From Planctomycetota bacterium (GTDB taxonomy: Bacteria > Planctomycetota > UBA8108 > UBA1146), in contig JADHSM010000009.1 in the NCBI GenBank assembly GCA_016776905.1, positions 1-64,000 of the forward strand: a stretch of 64,000 nt of DNA, given 5' to 3'. The position numbers and the translations under genes were made by a program. Under the pieces are notes generated by a model that was not told the DNA's origin, ran no database searches, and saw only the letters and a list, made by a program, of their open reading frames with translations. Below, piece by piece: positions 6,997 to 16,724 of this stretch. Each line of letters opens with the position of its first letter. Position 1 is the first letter of the stretch.

Positions 6997-9984
6997 ATGA
7001 TAAACCGAGCAATCTCAACGGCGAGAAAGGTGCGAGTGAACGTGCAACCTGTTACTCACTTTGAAATACCACATATTCATGGATATGAACCGCTCCAGTT
7101 TCTCGGGGAGGGTGGATATGGCAGAGTCTATAAGTATCTTCAGACCGGTAGTCTTCGCAGAGAAGTGGCTATTAAAGTCATTCGCTCAGACCTCGCATGC
7201 AAAGAGGTGGTCGCAAGATTTGAAATCGAATCCAAGGCTTTAGCCCGGTGTAATCATCCCAATATTGCATCAGTTTATGAAGTCGGATCCACAGAGCATG
7301 GGCTTCCCTATATCGTCATGGAATTGTGCTCAGGAACTCCCTTATCTGAGTGGATCATAAATGCAAATCCTTCATTGGAGTCTCGAGTTGAAGCAATTCG
7401 TTTGGCATGCACGGGGGTCAGTCATGCACATTCAAAAGGCATCGTTCATAGAGACATCAAACCAAAAAATATAATGGTGGATGATTCGTCAGGAGAACTT
7501 GACGTCAAAGTGATCGATTTTGGATTGGCGAAAGCCGTTGACGAGCCGCTCAATGAATTCTCGACAGTAACCGGAAGAAGATCAGGAATAGGTACCTGGG
7601 AATATATGAGCCCAGAGCAATCGAGAGGTACTGAGGACGGTAGTACTGAAGTTGGGGATGTTTACTCTCTCGGAGGGGTTCTCTATTTCGTATTAACAGG
7701 GATCTCGCCACATGGAAGATTAAAAGGTATTCCAGAATCGTTGATGTTGAAAAAGATCAATGAAGAGTTTGTTCGTGATCCCAGCGAGGTTGTGAAGTCG
7801 GCGAGCTTAAGAGGTGCTGGATATTGCACCGATCAAATTCCAACGGAGCTGAATTTGATTTGTCAGAAGGCGATTTCTATTGAGAGTCATCGTCGTTATC
7901 AAACGGTCTCGCAAATGATGAGTGACTTAGAGCTTTCCAGGAACAAGAGTGGTCCCTTGTTGGCGAGTTCTCCGAGTGTGTTCTATAAAGCCATGTTTTT
8001 TATGGGGCTGTACAAAAAAGGCGTTGCCATTGTGTTTTTATCGTTTGTGGCTTTGGTGGTTAACCTTCAAATGGCTATTCACGGTATTGGACAACTCGAA
8101 CAAAGTAATCTCGAGAAAAGTGAAGCCTTGTATTCGTTAGAGACTAAGTCGAGTCAGCTAAGAGAGTCCATGGAAATCATTGAGGCAAAAAAGAATGAAG
8201 CTGATAAGAATCTTAGGCAACTTGAAACGATGTTGGCTTTCCACGCCCAGCAAATAAGCCAAGTGAATATTGGGGACTTAGCCAACAAGGTTAAGGCTGA
8301 GTATGAAACACGAGAAAAAGCACACAAAATACTGACCGGCCTTGCTGGAATAAATAACGACGATTCTGACTCAGGAACTGCATCCGTTGAGAGCTCAGCG
8401 CAGAATCTAGAGAATGTCGAGTCAAGTCGTCCTTCATTTGACTTTACGTGGATTATCAATGAATCACTCCGTGAGGGAGTGTTTGGAGAGCTGGGTAATT
8501 CTTTAAGTCTGCTTGATGACGAGCCCGAACTGCATGCAAAGATTAGTGAATTTTATTCTAAGCAGTTTGTTGAATTAGGGTACTGGGATCAGAGCCTCAT
8601 CTTGCAAAGAAGTGTCGTTGAACTTCGTAAAAAGTTTTCGCCAGAATTCGAAGAGAGCCTGTGGAGATCTGAGTTTTCCTTGGGTCATATCTATGGTCTC
8701 AGTGGAGAGTATTTGAAGTCTCATGCGGTATTAGAGAAGTTGCTGAATAACCGACATGAACTTGAAAACTGCTCTTCATTGGATGAAGGCGAAATGTTGG
8801 GGGAGATTTCTCTCCAGAATTTAATGCTCGGAAATTACGGCGCAGCCGAAAAAGGGTTTCAACAGGCATTGTCATTGTTGGAATCAAGCGGTTTTGGAAA
8901 TGAAAAAGTAGTTTCAATAGTACTGAGTCGACAGGGTTTATTATATTTAGAAGTCGGAAGAGTTTCCGACGCCGCGGAATGCTTCAAGAAATCACGGGAA
9001 CTCAGAGAGCAACTTCCAGAACAAGGTGGTGTTGAGTTTGTGAATCTTTTGACAAATGAGGGCAAGTATTTCGCTGAGATTGGAGATACTGAAAAAGCAT
9101 ATGAGTATTTCAATAATGCTTGGGAAGAATGTGCTGATCATTTAGGTATGCAGCATCCGAAGTCGTTGGTATGCCGAAACAATCTTGGGTACACATACCT
9201 TACACAGGGTAAGTATGATAAGGCCTATGAGCAGTATGCTTCGATAATTAGAGTGATTGAGGAATCGTATAATGGTGTGTGGCGCAGCGAATACTTTACT
9301 GTGTTGAATAACCTCGGTGTCTTGCATAAGAAACGAGGGGATTATGAAAGTTCCGAACAGTACTATTTGAAATGCTTAGACGGATATGGAGTTGCTTTTG
9401 ATTCCAATCATCCCAAGCGCTTTGGTGTGTTGGTGAACTATGCAGTATTGAAAATGTACATTAAAGAATACGACGAAGCTTTGAAGTTGTTCGACGAGGC
9501 TAATGAGCTTGGGAGTTCTTTTCTTATTCCAGACAGTACAGATTTGTTGTTTTGTCAGGCAAATTTAGGATTTCTATGTTCGCTAAAAGGTGACGGTGAG
9601 AAAGCCATCCGGTTACTGAAGTCGGTTCTCGGTAAATACCGTTCGTCACTCGGAATCCAAAGTGCAGATACTCAAATGGTTCTGATTGATTTGCTCAATC
9701 AGTATGAAAAGTCTAGTCATTTCGGACATGCAATTGAGTTAGTGACAGAAATCTTAGCCGAAGTCGAAACGAGTGATCCTCAGCCTACTAATTTTTACTT
9801 TCAACTATTGATCCGGAGATCGAGTTATTTACATCAGCATGGTTCGAAAGTGAAAGCTTTGGAAGAACTGAGTAATATTCGAAAGGCTCTGAGTGAAGCG
9901 CAGAATCTTGATCAAGAAATAAATGACCGACTATTGGAAATGATTCAGCACTTGGATCAAAAATGGGAATCTGGAAATGACTGA
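6997..9984 (+). CDS. Membrane Ser/Thr protein kinase with TPR sensor region
   Basis: 995 residues. The kinase domain runs from about 30 to 320, with GEGGYGRVY, catalytic K60 in VAIK, HRDIKPKN (151-158), DFG (174-176) and MSPEQ. One transmembrane segment lies at about 341-360 (GVAIVFLSFVALVV). A coiled region (365-420, rich in E/K/Q) follows, then about ten TPR-like helical pairs (500-960), e.g. NNLGYTYLTQGKYDKAYEQY and NNLGVLHKKRGDYESSEQYY. This is a usual planctomycete architecture in which the TPR array binds partners. The gene is divergent from the amber-interrupted kinase, across an AT-rich 130-bp region that also holds the TPR remnant's start. Ribosome site weak; a later ATG within the first 30 codons is possible. 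Substrate unknown. Confidence 0.88.
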   Translation: MINRAISTARKVRVNVQPVTHFEIPHIHGYEPLQFLGEGGYGRVYKYLQTGSLRREVAIKVIRSDLACKEVVARFEIESKALARCNHPNIASVYEVGSTEHGLPYIVMELCSGTPLSEWIINANPSLESRVEAIRLACTGVSHAHSKGIVHRDIKPKNIMVDDSSGELDVKVIDFGLAKAVDEPLNEFSTVTGRRSGIGTWEYMSPEQSRGTEDGSTEVGDVYSLGGVLYFVLTGISPHGRLKGIPESLMLKKINEEFVRDPSEVVKSASLRGAGYCTDQIPTELNLICQKAISIESHRRYQTVSQMMSDLELSRNKSGPLLASSPSVFYKAMFFMGLYKKGVAIVFLSFVALVVNLQMAIHGIGQLEQSNLEKSEALYSLETKSSQLRESMEIIEAKKNEADKNLRQLETMLAFHAQQISQVNIGDLANKVKAEYETREKAHKILTGLAGINNDDSDSGTASVESSAQNLENVESSRPSFDFTWIINESLREGVFGELGNSLSLLDDEPELHAKISEFYSKQFVELGYWDQSLILQRSVVELRKKFSPEFEESLWRSEFSLGHIYGLSGEYLKSHAVLEKLLNNRHELENCSSLDEGEMLGEISLQNLMLGNYGAAEKGFQQALSLLESSGFGNEKVVSIVLSRQGLLYLEVGRVSDAAECFKKSRELREQLPEQGGVEFVNLLTNEGKYFAEIGDTEKAYEYFNNAWEECADHLGMQHPKSLVCRNNLGYTYLTQGKYDKAYEQYASIIRVIEESYNGVWRSEYFTVLNNLGVLHKKRGDYESSEQYYLKCLDGYGVAFDSNHPKRFGVLVNYAVLKMYIKEYDEALKLFDEANELGSSFLIPDSTDLLFCQANLGFLCSLKGDGEKAIRLLKSVLGKYRSSLGIQSADTQMVLIDLLNQYEKSSHFGHAIELVTEILAEVETSDPQPTNFYFQLLIRRSSYLHQHGSKVKALEELSNIRKALSEAQNLDQEINDRLLEMIQHLDQKWESGND

Positions 9985-9992
9985 AGATTGAT

Positions 9993-10805
9993 CTAGGGAA
10001 GATCGTTGTTTCGTTCGATTTCGACAGCACTGCACCGTGCCCCTGGGATGGCATTGGGTTTCTCGGCGCGAATTTTAATACTGCTAATCCTTTTGTCTAC
10101 CAAGATCCAATCGGCTAATTCTTCAACAAGTGTTTCGAGTAGTTTGAACTTTCGATCCACGATGATTTTGCGTGCTTGTTGGGATAGTTGGAAGTAATCA
10201 ATCGTATCGGCGACGTCCTCTGAGTTGCGGGCATTCCAGAAGCTCGTTTGTAGAGAGATAGAGAGTCGAAAGGGTTGAGGATTTGTACGTTCTTCCGGCA
10301 GTATTCCAATGATGCAGTCAAATTCTAATTGGTCGACGATGACCCAGCCGAGATTCTTTTGAAGAGCTTGCGGTGCGGTGGATCTCTCTAACGATTGAAT
10401 TACTGATGGTCTTCCCAGCAAATCAGCCGTGGGGGAATTCAGGTCCAGTTCGAGCGCTTGCTCAATAGTCGCCCATTGATAGTCGGAAGACTCATGGTTC
10501 AGTTTTATCGATTCAGTTTTACAATGAGCAAGATATGCGTGGGATACGAAATGCGCCGTTATATGGAAATCTGAAGGGTTGATTATTTCTTGAACACAAA
10601 GCATTGAGGGGCGTGAGATTTCAAGGCCGGTTTCCTCCAAAGCCTCTCTGCAGAGTGCGTTTTCTAAAGTCTCGCCCGCTTCTACCTTTCCAGCAGGCAA
10701 GGCCCACTTGTTGTTCCATTTTGGTGATTTGAGAAAGAGAATCTGGTTTGATTCGTTGATGACCAAAGCTGCGACGGTGACAACGGGTCTATGATTATCG
10801 TTCAT
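9993..10805 (-). CDS. Nudix hydrolase-dihydroneopterin aldolase fusion
   Basis: Two enzymes in one 270-residue chain. Residues 1-135 are a Nudix domain: the box starts at G39 (GKVEAGE) and continues with REALEETGL (53-61), matching Gx5Ex7REUxEExGU. Residues about 150-268 are FolB/FolX-like: VDQLEFDCIIGILPEER, a DVADTIDY motif, and the catalytic-lysine segment EKPNAIPGA near the C-terminus. In folate synthesis a Nudix enzyme removes pyrophosphate from dihydroneopterin triphosphate, and FolB then cleaves dihydroneopterin; the fusion could channel both, which is inference. The N-terminal half also resembles ADP-ribose/8-oxo-dGTP Nudix proteins, so the substrate is not certain. The ATG overlaps the stop of the ELM1-like gene (ATGA 10802-10805): last gene of a three-gene operon. 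Confidence 0.85.
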   Translation of the reverse strand: MNDNHRPVVTVAALVINESNQILFLKSPKWNNKWALPAGKVEAGETLENALCREALEETGLEISRPSMLCVQEIINPSDFHITAHFVSHAYLAHCKTESIKLNHESSDYQWATIEQALELDLNSPTADLLGRPSVIQSLERSTAPQALQKNLGWVIVDQLEFDCIIGILPEERTNPQPFRLSISLQTSFWNARNSEDVADTIDYFQLSQQARKIIVDRKFKLLETLVEELADWILVDKRISSIKIRAEKPNAIPGARCSAVEIERNNDLP

Positions 10806-11755
10806 TGAAAGCAGTCTTTTCGTTTGCGAAGAAGTCCTAAAATTCGTGTCCCAGTAAGTGCTGTTGGGTCGAGTACTTTAGTTGGCTGAGGCCATGTTTC
10901 GATGTCTCCTTGGAATTCCAGAGCATATCCTGCATTTATGAGGCGTTGAATAGTTTTTGTGTGATAGGACTCCATGGCTTCGGTGTCTGTTGTGACGAGC
11001 AATGTTTTTCCAGAGATGGCTACTTCACAACACATTGAAAGACTGTCCCCTGTGCAAATGATCAAATCTGCTTCTGCTAAGAGATTGAAATAGGTTGTTG
11101 GGTCGGAGTCGCGCCAGTCGATGAAAGCTTCTTCTGAATGTGCTATTTCCTTACGGAAGGTCGCGAGTGATTCCTCTGGGGTTCTTCTGCTGTTGGTGAC
11201 AATGATTTTTGCGCCAAGATTGTTTGCGAGTTGAGACACCCTTATTCCTAATCTCTGTGCATAGTCCGGTGTGAACCCTGCACAGTAGCGTGTGTTTCCG
11301 CCCATCAGGAATGCGATCTTTTTATCTTCATTTGGAACTGTAGGAGCAAGTTTGCCGATTGTTTCGGGACGAAGTCTGTGGGGGACGCCGAGTATGGTGA
11401 GAACATGTGGCCCTGATAGTTCGTCATGAGGTGGGCCGACCACGAGATCATAGTCATGAATCCGTTGATCCAGATGATCTGGCAGAATTGAGGCTAAGAA
11501 GATAGTGAGAGGTTGATTCATGCCGTTTGCCAGATCGAGCACAAGTTCAGTTGTTTCTTCCCCTGTTCCACCTATCAGCACATCTGCCTTGAGTAAGGCC
11601 GCGTTCTCGGTTTTTCTTTGAGAAGTCTCTCGGGCTTCCTCGATCGAGATTTTGTGGATAGGCCCGCCCAGCCATTCTGCCACTCCCATTCTTGCGTTGT
11701 GCTCACCGGTGTAATCACTTTCGAGGACAATACAGGACGGCTTCATGTCATTCAT
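10802..11755 (-). CDS. ELM1-like / DUF1022 nucleoside-diphosphate-sugar epimerase-like protein
   Basis: A 317-residue cytoplasmic protein that resembles the ELM1/GtrOC1 family (plant mitochondrial fission protein ELM1 and its bacterial homologues, GT-B-like fold). Evidence: the central GGNTRYCAGF loop, the ITNSRRTP-type segment (IIVTNSRRTPEES) and the late LIICTGDSLSMCCEVAISG motif, which corresponds to the V(T)xDSxSMxxEA of the family. Bacterial members often sit in envelope-glycan operons and may be glycosyltransferases; no reaction is established for this one. The gene overlaps both neighbours by ATGA junctions (11752-11755 and 10802-10805), indicating strict co-translation with a flavoprotein and a Nudix-FolB fusion, a combination I do not know. 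Confidence 0.7.
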   Translation of the reverse strand: MNDMKPSCIVLESDYTGEHNARMGVAEWLGGPIHKISIEEARETSQRKTENAALLKADVLIGGTGEETTELVLDLANGMNQPLTIFLASILPDHLDQRIHDYDLVVGPPHDELSGPHVLTILGVPHRLRPETIGKLAPTVPNEDKKIAFLMGGNTRYCAGFTPDYAQRLGIRVSQLANNLGAKIIVTNSRRTPEESLATFRKEIAHSEEAFIDWRDSDPTTYFNLLAEADLIICTGDSLSMCCEVAISGKTLLVTTDTEAMESYHTKTIQRLINAGYALEFQGDIETWPQPTKVLDPTALTGTRILGLLRKRKDCFQ

Positions 11756-12762
11756 CTCAGCACCGTTCGAAGGTCTTTTTCGATGGTTTTGGCGACGAGT
11801 GCTCCATTAGCAAGTGCTGTCACTACTGCAGCAGGTCCGGAGGGTAATAGATCGCCCGCACAATAAATTCCGGTACTGGAAATTCCGTTACTGGACCAGC
11901 GACCGTCGGTATCACAGATGGGATACTTATTGTCGTAGAGATCCAGTCCGTGATTCTTGACGAATGAGATCATGTGGGTCCAATCAGGTTCAAATCCAGC
12001 CCGAAGATAAATCATGTCAACGAGTGTTGTTTTTATCTCGGAGTCTGTTTTTAAGTGAATCCTAATACCATCAGACTCAATGCTTGCTCCAACTAGTGTC
12101 CCTAGGAGAGAGTTCACTCGGCTTTCTGATGTGAGATTTTTAATGGTTGCCTGAATAGAACTCTGGGCTTTTGGCAGAGATCTACATGCCAGAGTGACCT
12201 TTGCTCCTGATTCAACAAGGTCTGCAGCTGTAAAAAAAGCGTTATCTGCACCGCCAACAACAAGTGAACGTTCTCCTTCGTGAGAATCTCTGCCAGTTAG
12301 ATGTCCGAGAGGAGAGGTGTCGATGTAAGGGTCAAATTCTGCGGGTAGCAAGAAGTCGAAAAACTCGCGTCCTCGAGGTTTCAATCCTGTGGCAACAACA
12401 ATAGCAGAGGCCTCTGATGACCAAGTCGTTGTTGCGGTTTCTGCTTCGACCTGAAATGAAAAAGCAGTATTTTTCTTCGCTTCAATAGATTGAACGGAAG
12501 TCACTTGCGGAATGTTGAGTGCTTTACAGTGAGAATCTAATTCTTCAGCAATATTAGAACTCATGAGGTTCGGCCGACCTGCTATCCACCGATTGGGTCG
12601 TTGAATGGTGCGTGGTGTTCCTCCCAGGCGTGAGCGCGATTCTAGAATAGTGGGTTTGAGTCCAAGGTTTTTACACCAGAGTGCACAAGACACGCCGGCT
12701 GGGCCTCCACCGACAATGACGACAGGGAGTGGATCGTGTGAAAGAAGTGGAATTTTACTCAT
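11752..12762 (-). CDS. Thioredoxin-reductase-like FAD/NAD(P)-dependent oxidoreductase
   Basis: Two-dinucleotide-domain flavoprotein: FAD-binding GGGPAGVSCALW near the N-terminus, an ATG motif (VVATGLKPRGREF), an NAD(P)H-binding VVGGADNAFFTAADL motif, and the C-terminal FAD motif GIYCAGDL followed by AVVTALANGALVA. It lacks the CxxC redox pair of thioredoxin reductase, so it resembles the TrxR-like ferredoxin-NADP reductases or YpdA-type bacillithiol reductases. The ATG at 12762 is preferred; an upstream in-frame GTG at 12798 would add 12 residues without homology. First gene of the operon with the ELM1-like protein and Nudix-FolB (ATGA overlap at 11752-11755). Its electron acceptor is unknown. 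Confidence 0.82.
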   Translation of the reverse strand: MSKIPLLSHDPLPVVIVGGGPAGVSCALWCKNLGLKPTILESRSRLGGTPRTIQRPNRWIAGRPNLMSSNIAEELDSHCKALNIPQVTSVQSIEAKKNTAFSFQVEAETATTTWSSEASAIVVATGLKPRGREFFDFLLPAEFDPYIDTSPLGHLTGRDSHEGERSLVVGGADNAFFTAADLVESGAKVTLACRSLPKAQSSIQATIKNLTSESRVNSLLGTLVGASIESDGIRIHLKTDSEIKTTLVDMIYLRAGFEPDWTHMISFVKNHGLDLYDNKYPICDTDGRWSSNGISSTGIYCAGDLLPSGPAAVVTALANGALVAKTIEKDLRTVLR

Positions 12763-12857
12763 GAGGAATCCATCGTGTGATGAGGATGGCGCGATCACTC
12801 TCTGTGGTAGAGAACATGTGAGATCTACTTTCCGGACATATCTACAAATATGAAGGA

Positions 12858-14033
12858 TTACCGGGAGCCTAAGAGATGCTCAATCACTAATTGATCGAGT
12901 CGCTCCCAGCCCAATCCGGTCGTACCCAACAGATCTGCATCCAGATTTAATGCACGTAATTTTTCCACGTGATCTCTGGAGTATTTTTTGATCAACGGGT
13001 CAATCTCGGGGTCATGAATTTCAGCAATCAGTTGGCGCACTTCAGGGTCGGAGTCGAACGCGATTGCTTTTTCTTTGAGGATTTTGTAGGTCCGCATGCA
13101 ACCCTTGGCGAATTCCCAAACACCATCAAGGTCCTCAGTTCTGTAGGCATGGGCATCGAAATGCCTTGAGCCCTCCCAGCGATCTCCGTCGGCGGTACCT
13201 TCCAAAAGGCGCACGAGGTGGAAGGCTTGCTTGGGATCTTCTGATCCAAACCGGAAATCCTGATCGTAACGACCAATCTTCTGACTGTTGAGATCGATAT
13301 GAAACAGTTTTCCAGCCTCCATCGCTTGCCCCACGCCATGAACAAATGAAAGTCCTGCCATTGTTTCATGCGCGACTTCTGGATTTACACCGACCATCTC
13401 TGAGTGTTCAAGAGTCTCAATGAAATGCAGCATATGGCCGGTGGTGGGAAAGTAAATGTCTCCACGTGGTTCATTAGGTTTTGCTTCCAGAGCGAACTTT
13501 AAATCGTACTTTTGATCGATGACATATTCGCAAAGGAAATTCATGCCTTCTCGAATTCGTTGAATAGCAGTTCTAGGGTCTCTGCAAGCTTCGACCTCGG
13601 TTCCTTCTCTGCCACCCCAAAATACGTAATTCTTAGCGCCAAGTTCGACACCTAAATCGATCGCAGCCATCGTTTTTCGTATTGCAAAAGCCCGCACCTG
13701 AGGGTTATTGGAGGTGAATGCGCCGTCCTTGAAAATGGGATGACTGAAGAGATTTGTGGTTGCCATAGGAACTCGAATCCCACTGTCCTCACAAGCCTTT
13801 TTGAAATCCTTGACGATACGGTCACGCTCAGTCGGCGCGGCATCAAAGGGTATGAGGTCATTGTCGTGAAGGTTGACTCCCCAAGCCCCGATTTCTCCCA
13901 ATTTACGCACAATATCACACGGATCTTGTCGGGGACGTACGGCGGGACCAAATGGATCTGCACCCGGATTACCAACAGTCCAAAGACCGAATGTGAATCG
14001 ATCTTCTGGAGTTGGGGCATAAGCGTCGGTCAT
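12858..14033 (-). CDS. xylA: Xylose isomerase
   Basis: Interconverts D-xylose and D-xylulose in the cytoplasm with two divalent metal ions. At 391 residues it is of the short (actinobacterial, class I) type. Active-site residues are visible: H56 and D59 in NLHDNDL, the Glu/Lys of [12 protein letters not shown], Glu/His of NPEVAHE, and the metal-binding aspartates of [15 protein letters not shown]. The ATG at 14033 overlaps the stop of the oxidoreductase by one base (TGATG); a TTG one codon upstream is the alternative. Last gene of a three-gene sugar operon; its product is the substrate of XylB, encoded at 707-2038. Confidence 0.95.
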   Translation of the reverse strand: MTDAYAPTPEDRFTFGLWTVGNPGADPFGPAVRPRQDPCDIVRKLGEIGAWGVNLHDNDLIPFDAAPTERDRIVKDFKKACEDSGIRVPMATTNLFSHPIFKDGAFTSNNPQVRAFAIRKTMAAIDLGVELGAKNYVFWGGREGTEVEACRDPRTAIQRIREGMNFLCEYVIDQKYDLKFALEAKPNEPRGDIYFPTTGHMLHFIETLEHSEMVGVNPEVAHETMAGLSFVHGVGQAMEAGKLFHIDLNSQKIGRYDQDFRFGSEDPKQAFHLVRLLEGTADGDRWEGSRHFDAHAYRTEDLDGVWEFAKGCMRTYKILKEKAIAFDSDPEVRQLIAEIHDPEIDPLIKKYSRDHVEKLRALNLDADLLGTTGLGWERLDQLVIEHLLGSR

Positions 14034-15181
14034 CAATTGTCTCCCTCAGAAACGTCTACCCAGCAGTTTTCTTTGTTAGATTCTAAAGCGGCATTAATGA
14101 ATTGAATTCCTCTGAGTCCATCTTCGATTCCTGGGAATGGGAGTTCAAGAGATGAATTTTTACCTCTGACTTGATTTGCGAAAGCGTGATAGATGTTGGC
14201 GAAGGCCTCGAGATATCCTTCTGGATGTCCTGCTGGCGTCCTTGTCAGACTTGCTGAAGCTTCTCCTGCAGCACTTGTTGCAGTCCGGATAATCTTTACT
14301 GCGCCATCTTCCTCGGTAACTTTTAAATCGTTGGGGTGTTCCTGATCCCATTCCAAAGCGCCACGGGTACCAAAGATCCTGATCTTCAGGCCATTCTCTC
14401 GGCCGTAGCACACTTGGCTGGAACACAATGTTCCAGTGGCACCTTCCGACATTTTGAAGAGGATCATGTCATCGTCGTCGAGAGCTCTGCCTTCTACAAA
14501 GGTGTCGAGGATGGCATAGAGAGAGGTCAATCGATCACCCGTGATAAATTCGAGTAATTGGTGAGCGTGTGTGCCGATATCACCGAGTGCACCCACTGGA
14601 CCTGATCGAGTGGGGTCTGTTCTCCAATCGGCCTGCTTTTGCCCAGATTCTTCGAGTTTCTCGGAGAGCCAGCCTTGTAGATACTCAACGTAGACTTTTC
14701 GGACAGTGCCGATTTTTCCTGAAGTGACTCTTTCTCGAGCTTCTCTGACCATCGGTGAAGCGGAGTAGTTATGGGTGAGGGCGAAAGTTTTTCCTGTTTC
14801 GTTGGTGATCTTTTGCAGATCGAGAGCTTCTTCCATCGAGATGCATAGAGGTTTGTCGCAGATCACATGGAAGCCCGCCTTCAAGGCCGCTGTCGCTGGC
14901 CTGTGATGCATATGATTGGGAGTCACGATGCTGACTGCTTCAATTCTGTCTGCGACAGGTAGTCGCGATTCCTGGTCAATCATTTGCTCCCACGTGTCGT
15001 AGCACCGAGCCGGATCGATCCCGAGTTCTTCGCCGGTTTTTCGAGTGTTTTCGGGGTCTCTCCCGAAGCAGCCTGCGACCAATGCGAACTGGTCATCCAT
15101 TCTCAAGGCGATTCGGTGCACAGCACCAATAAATGCACCTTGGCCACCACCTACCATTCCAATTCTGACGCGATGAGACAT
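14033..15181 (-). CDS. Gfo/Idh/MocA family oxidoreductase
   Basis: NAD(P)-dependent sugar or inositol dehydrogenase-type enzyme, 382 residues from the ATG at 15181. The N-terminal Rossmann motif is [14 protein letters not shown], the family's nucleotide/substrate motif follows at [14 protein letters not shown] (usual CEKPL), and the catalytic-site region is [16 protein letters not shown]. The frame is open 62 codons further upstream, but that part has no homology and runs over the neighbouring gene, so the start at MSHRVRIG is chosen. It begins 8 nt after the stop of the TIM-barrel protein and overlaps xylA by one base. Likely oxidises a sugar entering the same route; exact substrate unknown. 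Confidence 0.88.
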   Translation of the reverse strand: MSHRVRIGMVGGGQGAFIGAVHRIALRMDDQFALVAGCFGRDPENTRKTGEELGIDPARCYDTWEQMIDQESRLPVADRIEAVSIVTPNHMHHRPATAALKAGFHVICDKPLCISMEEALDLQKITNETGKTFALTHNYSASPMVREARERVTSGKIGTVRKVYVEYLQGWLSEKLEESGQKQADWRTDPTRSGPVGALGDIGTHAHQLLEFITGDRLTSLYAILDTFVEGRALDDDDMILFKMSEGATGTLCSSQVCYGRENGLKIRIFGTRGALEWDQEHPNDLKVTEEDGAVKIIRTATSAAGEASASLTRTPAGHPEGYLEAFANIYHAFANQVRGKNSSLELPFPGIEDGLRGIQFINAALESNKENCWVDVSEGDN

Positions 15182-15188
15182 CTTTAGC

Positions 15189-16244
15189 CTACCCGTCCAA
15201 GCCAAGAATTTTACGATTCGCCGAGGGATCACTGCCCCCAGCAAAATCGTCAAAGGAACTATCTGTGACAGTGATGATATGGTTCGCCACAAACTCCGCT
15301 GCTTTTGCGGCTCCTGCGGATTTATCTTCGTAAGGGCATTCCCATTCGACGACTGCCCAACCATCAAATCCGTGGCGAGTCAAAGCGGTGAAAATACCCT
15401 GGAAGTCTATGGCACCATCGCCGGGTGTTCTGAATCTACCGGGACGATCTTTCCAGTCTTGATACCCGCCGTAAACTCCACTTCTTCCAGAGCGAACCAA
15501 TTCTGCATCCTTCACATGGAATGCTGTGATGCGCTCATGGTAAATATCTATGAAGTCGATGTAGTCAAGAGCCATCAACTCGAAGTGGCTGGGGTCATAG
15601 TTGATGCAAGCACGTGAATGGTCTTTGACGCCATCAAGGAACATTTCAAAGGATGCTCCATCGTGAAGATCTTCCCCCGGATGGATTTCGAAAGCACAGT
15701 TCACTCCGCATTCTTCTGCATAATTTAGAATCGGATTCCAACGCAGAGATAGTTCCTTAAAGGCTTCCTCAATAAGGCCAGCAGGACGCTGGGGCCAAGG
15801 GTATACGTAAGGCCAAGCGAGGGCTCCGCTAAAGGTGACCATGGAATCCAAGCCTAAATGTTGACTGGCTTTCAGACAATTCTTGACCTGTTGGATCGCC
15901 CATTCTGTTCGTTCAGCAGGTTTTCCTTGTACCGATTCATCCGCAAATCCATCAAACATGGCATCGTAGGCAGGGTGAACTGCTACGAGCTGTCCTTGCA
16001 AGTGCGTGGACAGTTCGGTGACCGATAGTCCTGCAGATTCAATCTTGCCTTTCCATTCGTCACAGTAATCTTTTGATTCGGCTGCCAGGCCGAGATCAAT
16101 GCAGCGGGAATCCCATGTTGGAATTTGAATTCCTTGATAGCCAAGGTCTTTGCACCAATCGACGATGGTGTCGAGTTGATTAAATGGCGCCTCATCCGAC
16201 ATGTACTGTGCGAGAAATAGGGCTGGTCCCTTTATAGATGCCAA
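15189..16244 (-). CDS. Sugar phosphate isomerase/epimerase (AP-endonuclease-2-like TIM barrel)
   Basis: 351 residues, xylose-isomerase-like TIM barrel. Metal/active-site motifs are visible: CAFEIHPGEDLHDG, INYDPSHFELM, ITAFHVKDAEL, and the late AVVEWECPYED. The start is taken as a TTG at 16244 because a perfect AAGGAGGT (16250-16257) lies 5 nt upstream and the protein then begins MASIKGPALFLAQ, as family members do; the ATG-like starts further up lack such a site. First gene of the operon with a Gfo/Idh/MocA oxidoreductase and xylA, a pairing common in planctomycete sugar catabolism. It may interconvert keto-sugars or 3-keto-glycosides; substrate not deducible. Confidence 0.85.
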   Translation of the reverse strand: MASIKGPALFLAQYMSDEAPFNQLDTIVDWCKDLGYQGIQIPTWDSRCIDLGLAAESKDYCDEWKGKIESAGLSVTELSTHLQGQLVAVHPAYDAMFDGFADESVQGKPAERTEWAIQQVKNCLKASQHLGLDSMVTFSGALAWPYVYPWPQRPAGLIEEAFKELSLRWNPILNYAEECGVNCAFEIHPGEDLHDGASFEMFLDGVKDHSRACINYDPSHFELMALDYIDFIDIYHERITAFHVKDAELVRSGRSGVYGGYQDWKDRPGRFRTPGDGAIDFQGIFTALTRHGFDGWAVVEWECPYEDKSAGAAKAAEFVANHIITVTDSSFDDFAGGSDPSANRKILGLDG

Positions 16245-16724
16245 GAAGCACCTCCTTGATTGGACTATTGGCAGCGAAAGGAACGCTGTCATGGTTCGAA
16301 TTTCTAAACGAGGAGTCGAGGGTCCTGCTGAGTCTTCAACTCCGATGATTTATCCGGTTATTGGGCTGAAGCTGTTCCAGTGCTCCTCGAATCGGCGAAA
16401 TCGCTGATTCAGGAGAGAATCGGCCCACGACCAAGGTCGTTTGCCGGGTGCAGGGTGTCAAGGAGGGGCTCTGGGGCTGATCAGGGAATTCAAACTCCAG
16501 AACCGGCCGTCGACGGGATTTTGGACCGGAATGAGGAAAATTGTCAGGAATGGACACCTATGGTGGAGGAAATCGAGATAAATTGTCCATATCTACCCAC
16601 AAACGGGATAGGTAGACATGGCTCCCTCGTTAAGGGCCTGAGGTGGTTTTGTGCCTATTTGGTTTATGGCTTCCTCTCTAATTTCATGTTTTATATTCTG
16701 CCTATGCAGATGAAGAGGAGCACA
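16245..16724. other. Divergent intergenic region
   Basis: About 480 bp between the leftward sugar operon and the rightward isochorismatase gene. It must hold the promoters of both. I see no convincing ORF, RNA or operator; a TTATATT at 16690-16696 could be a -10 for the right-hand gene but lacks a clear -35. Confidence 0.4.
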
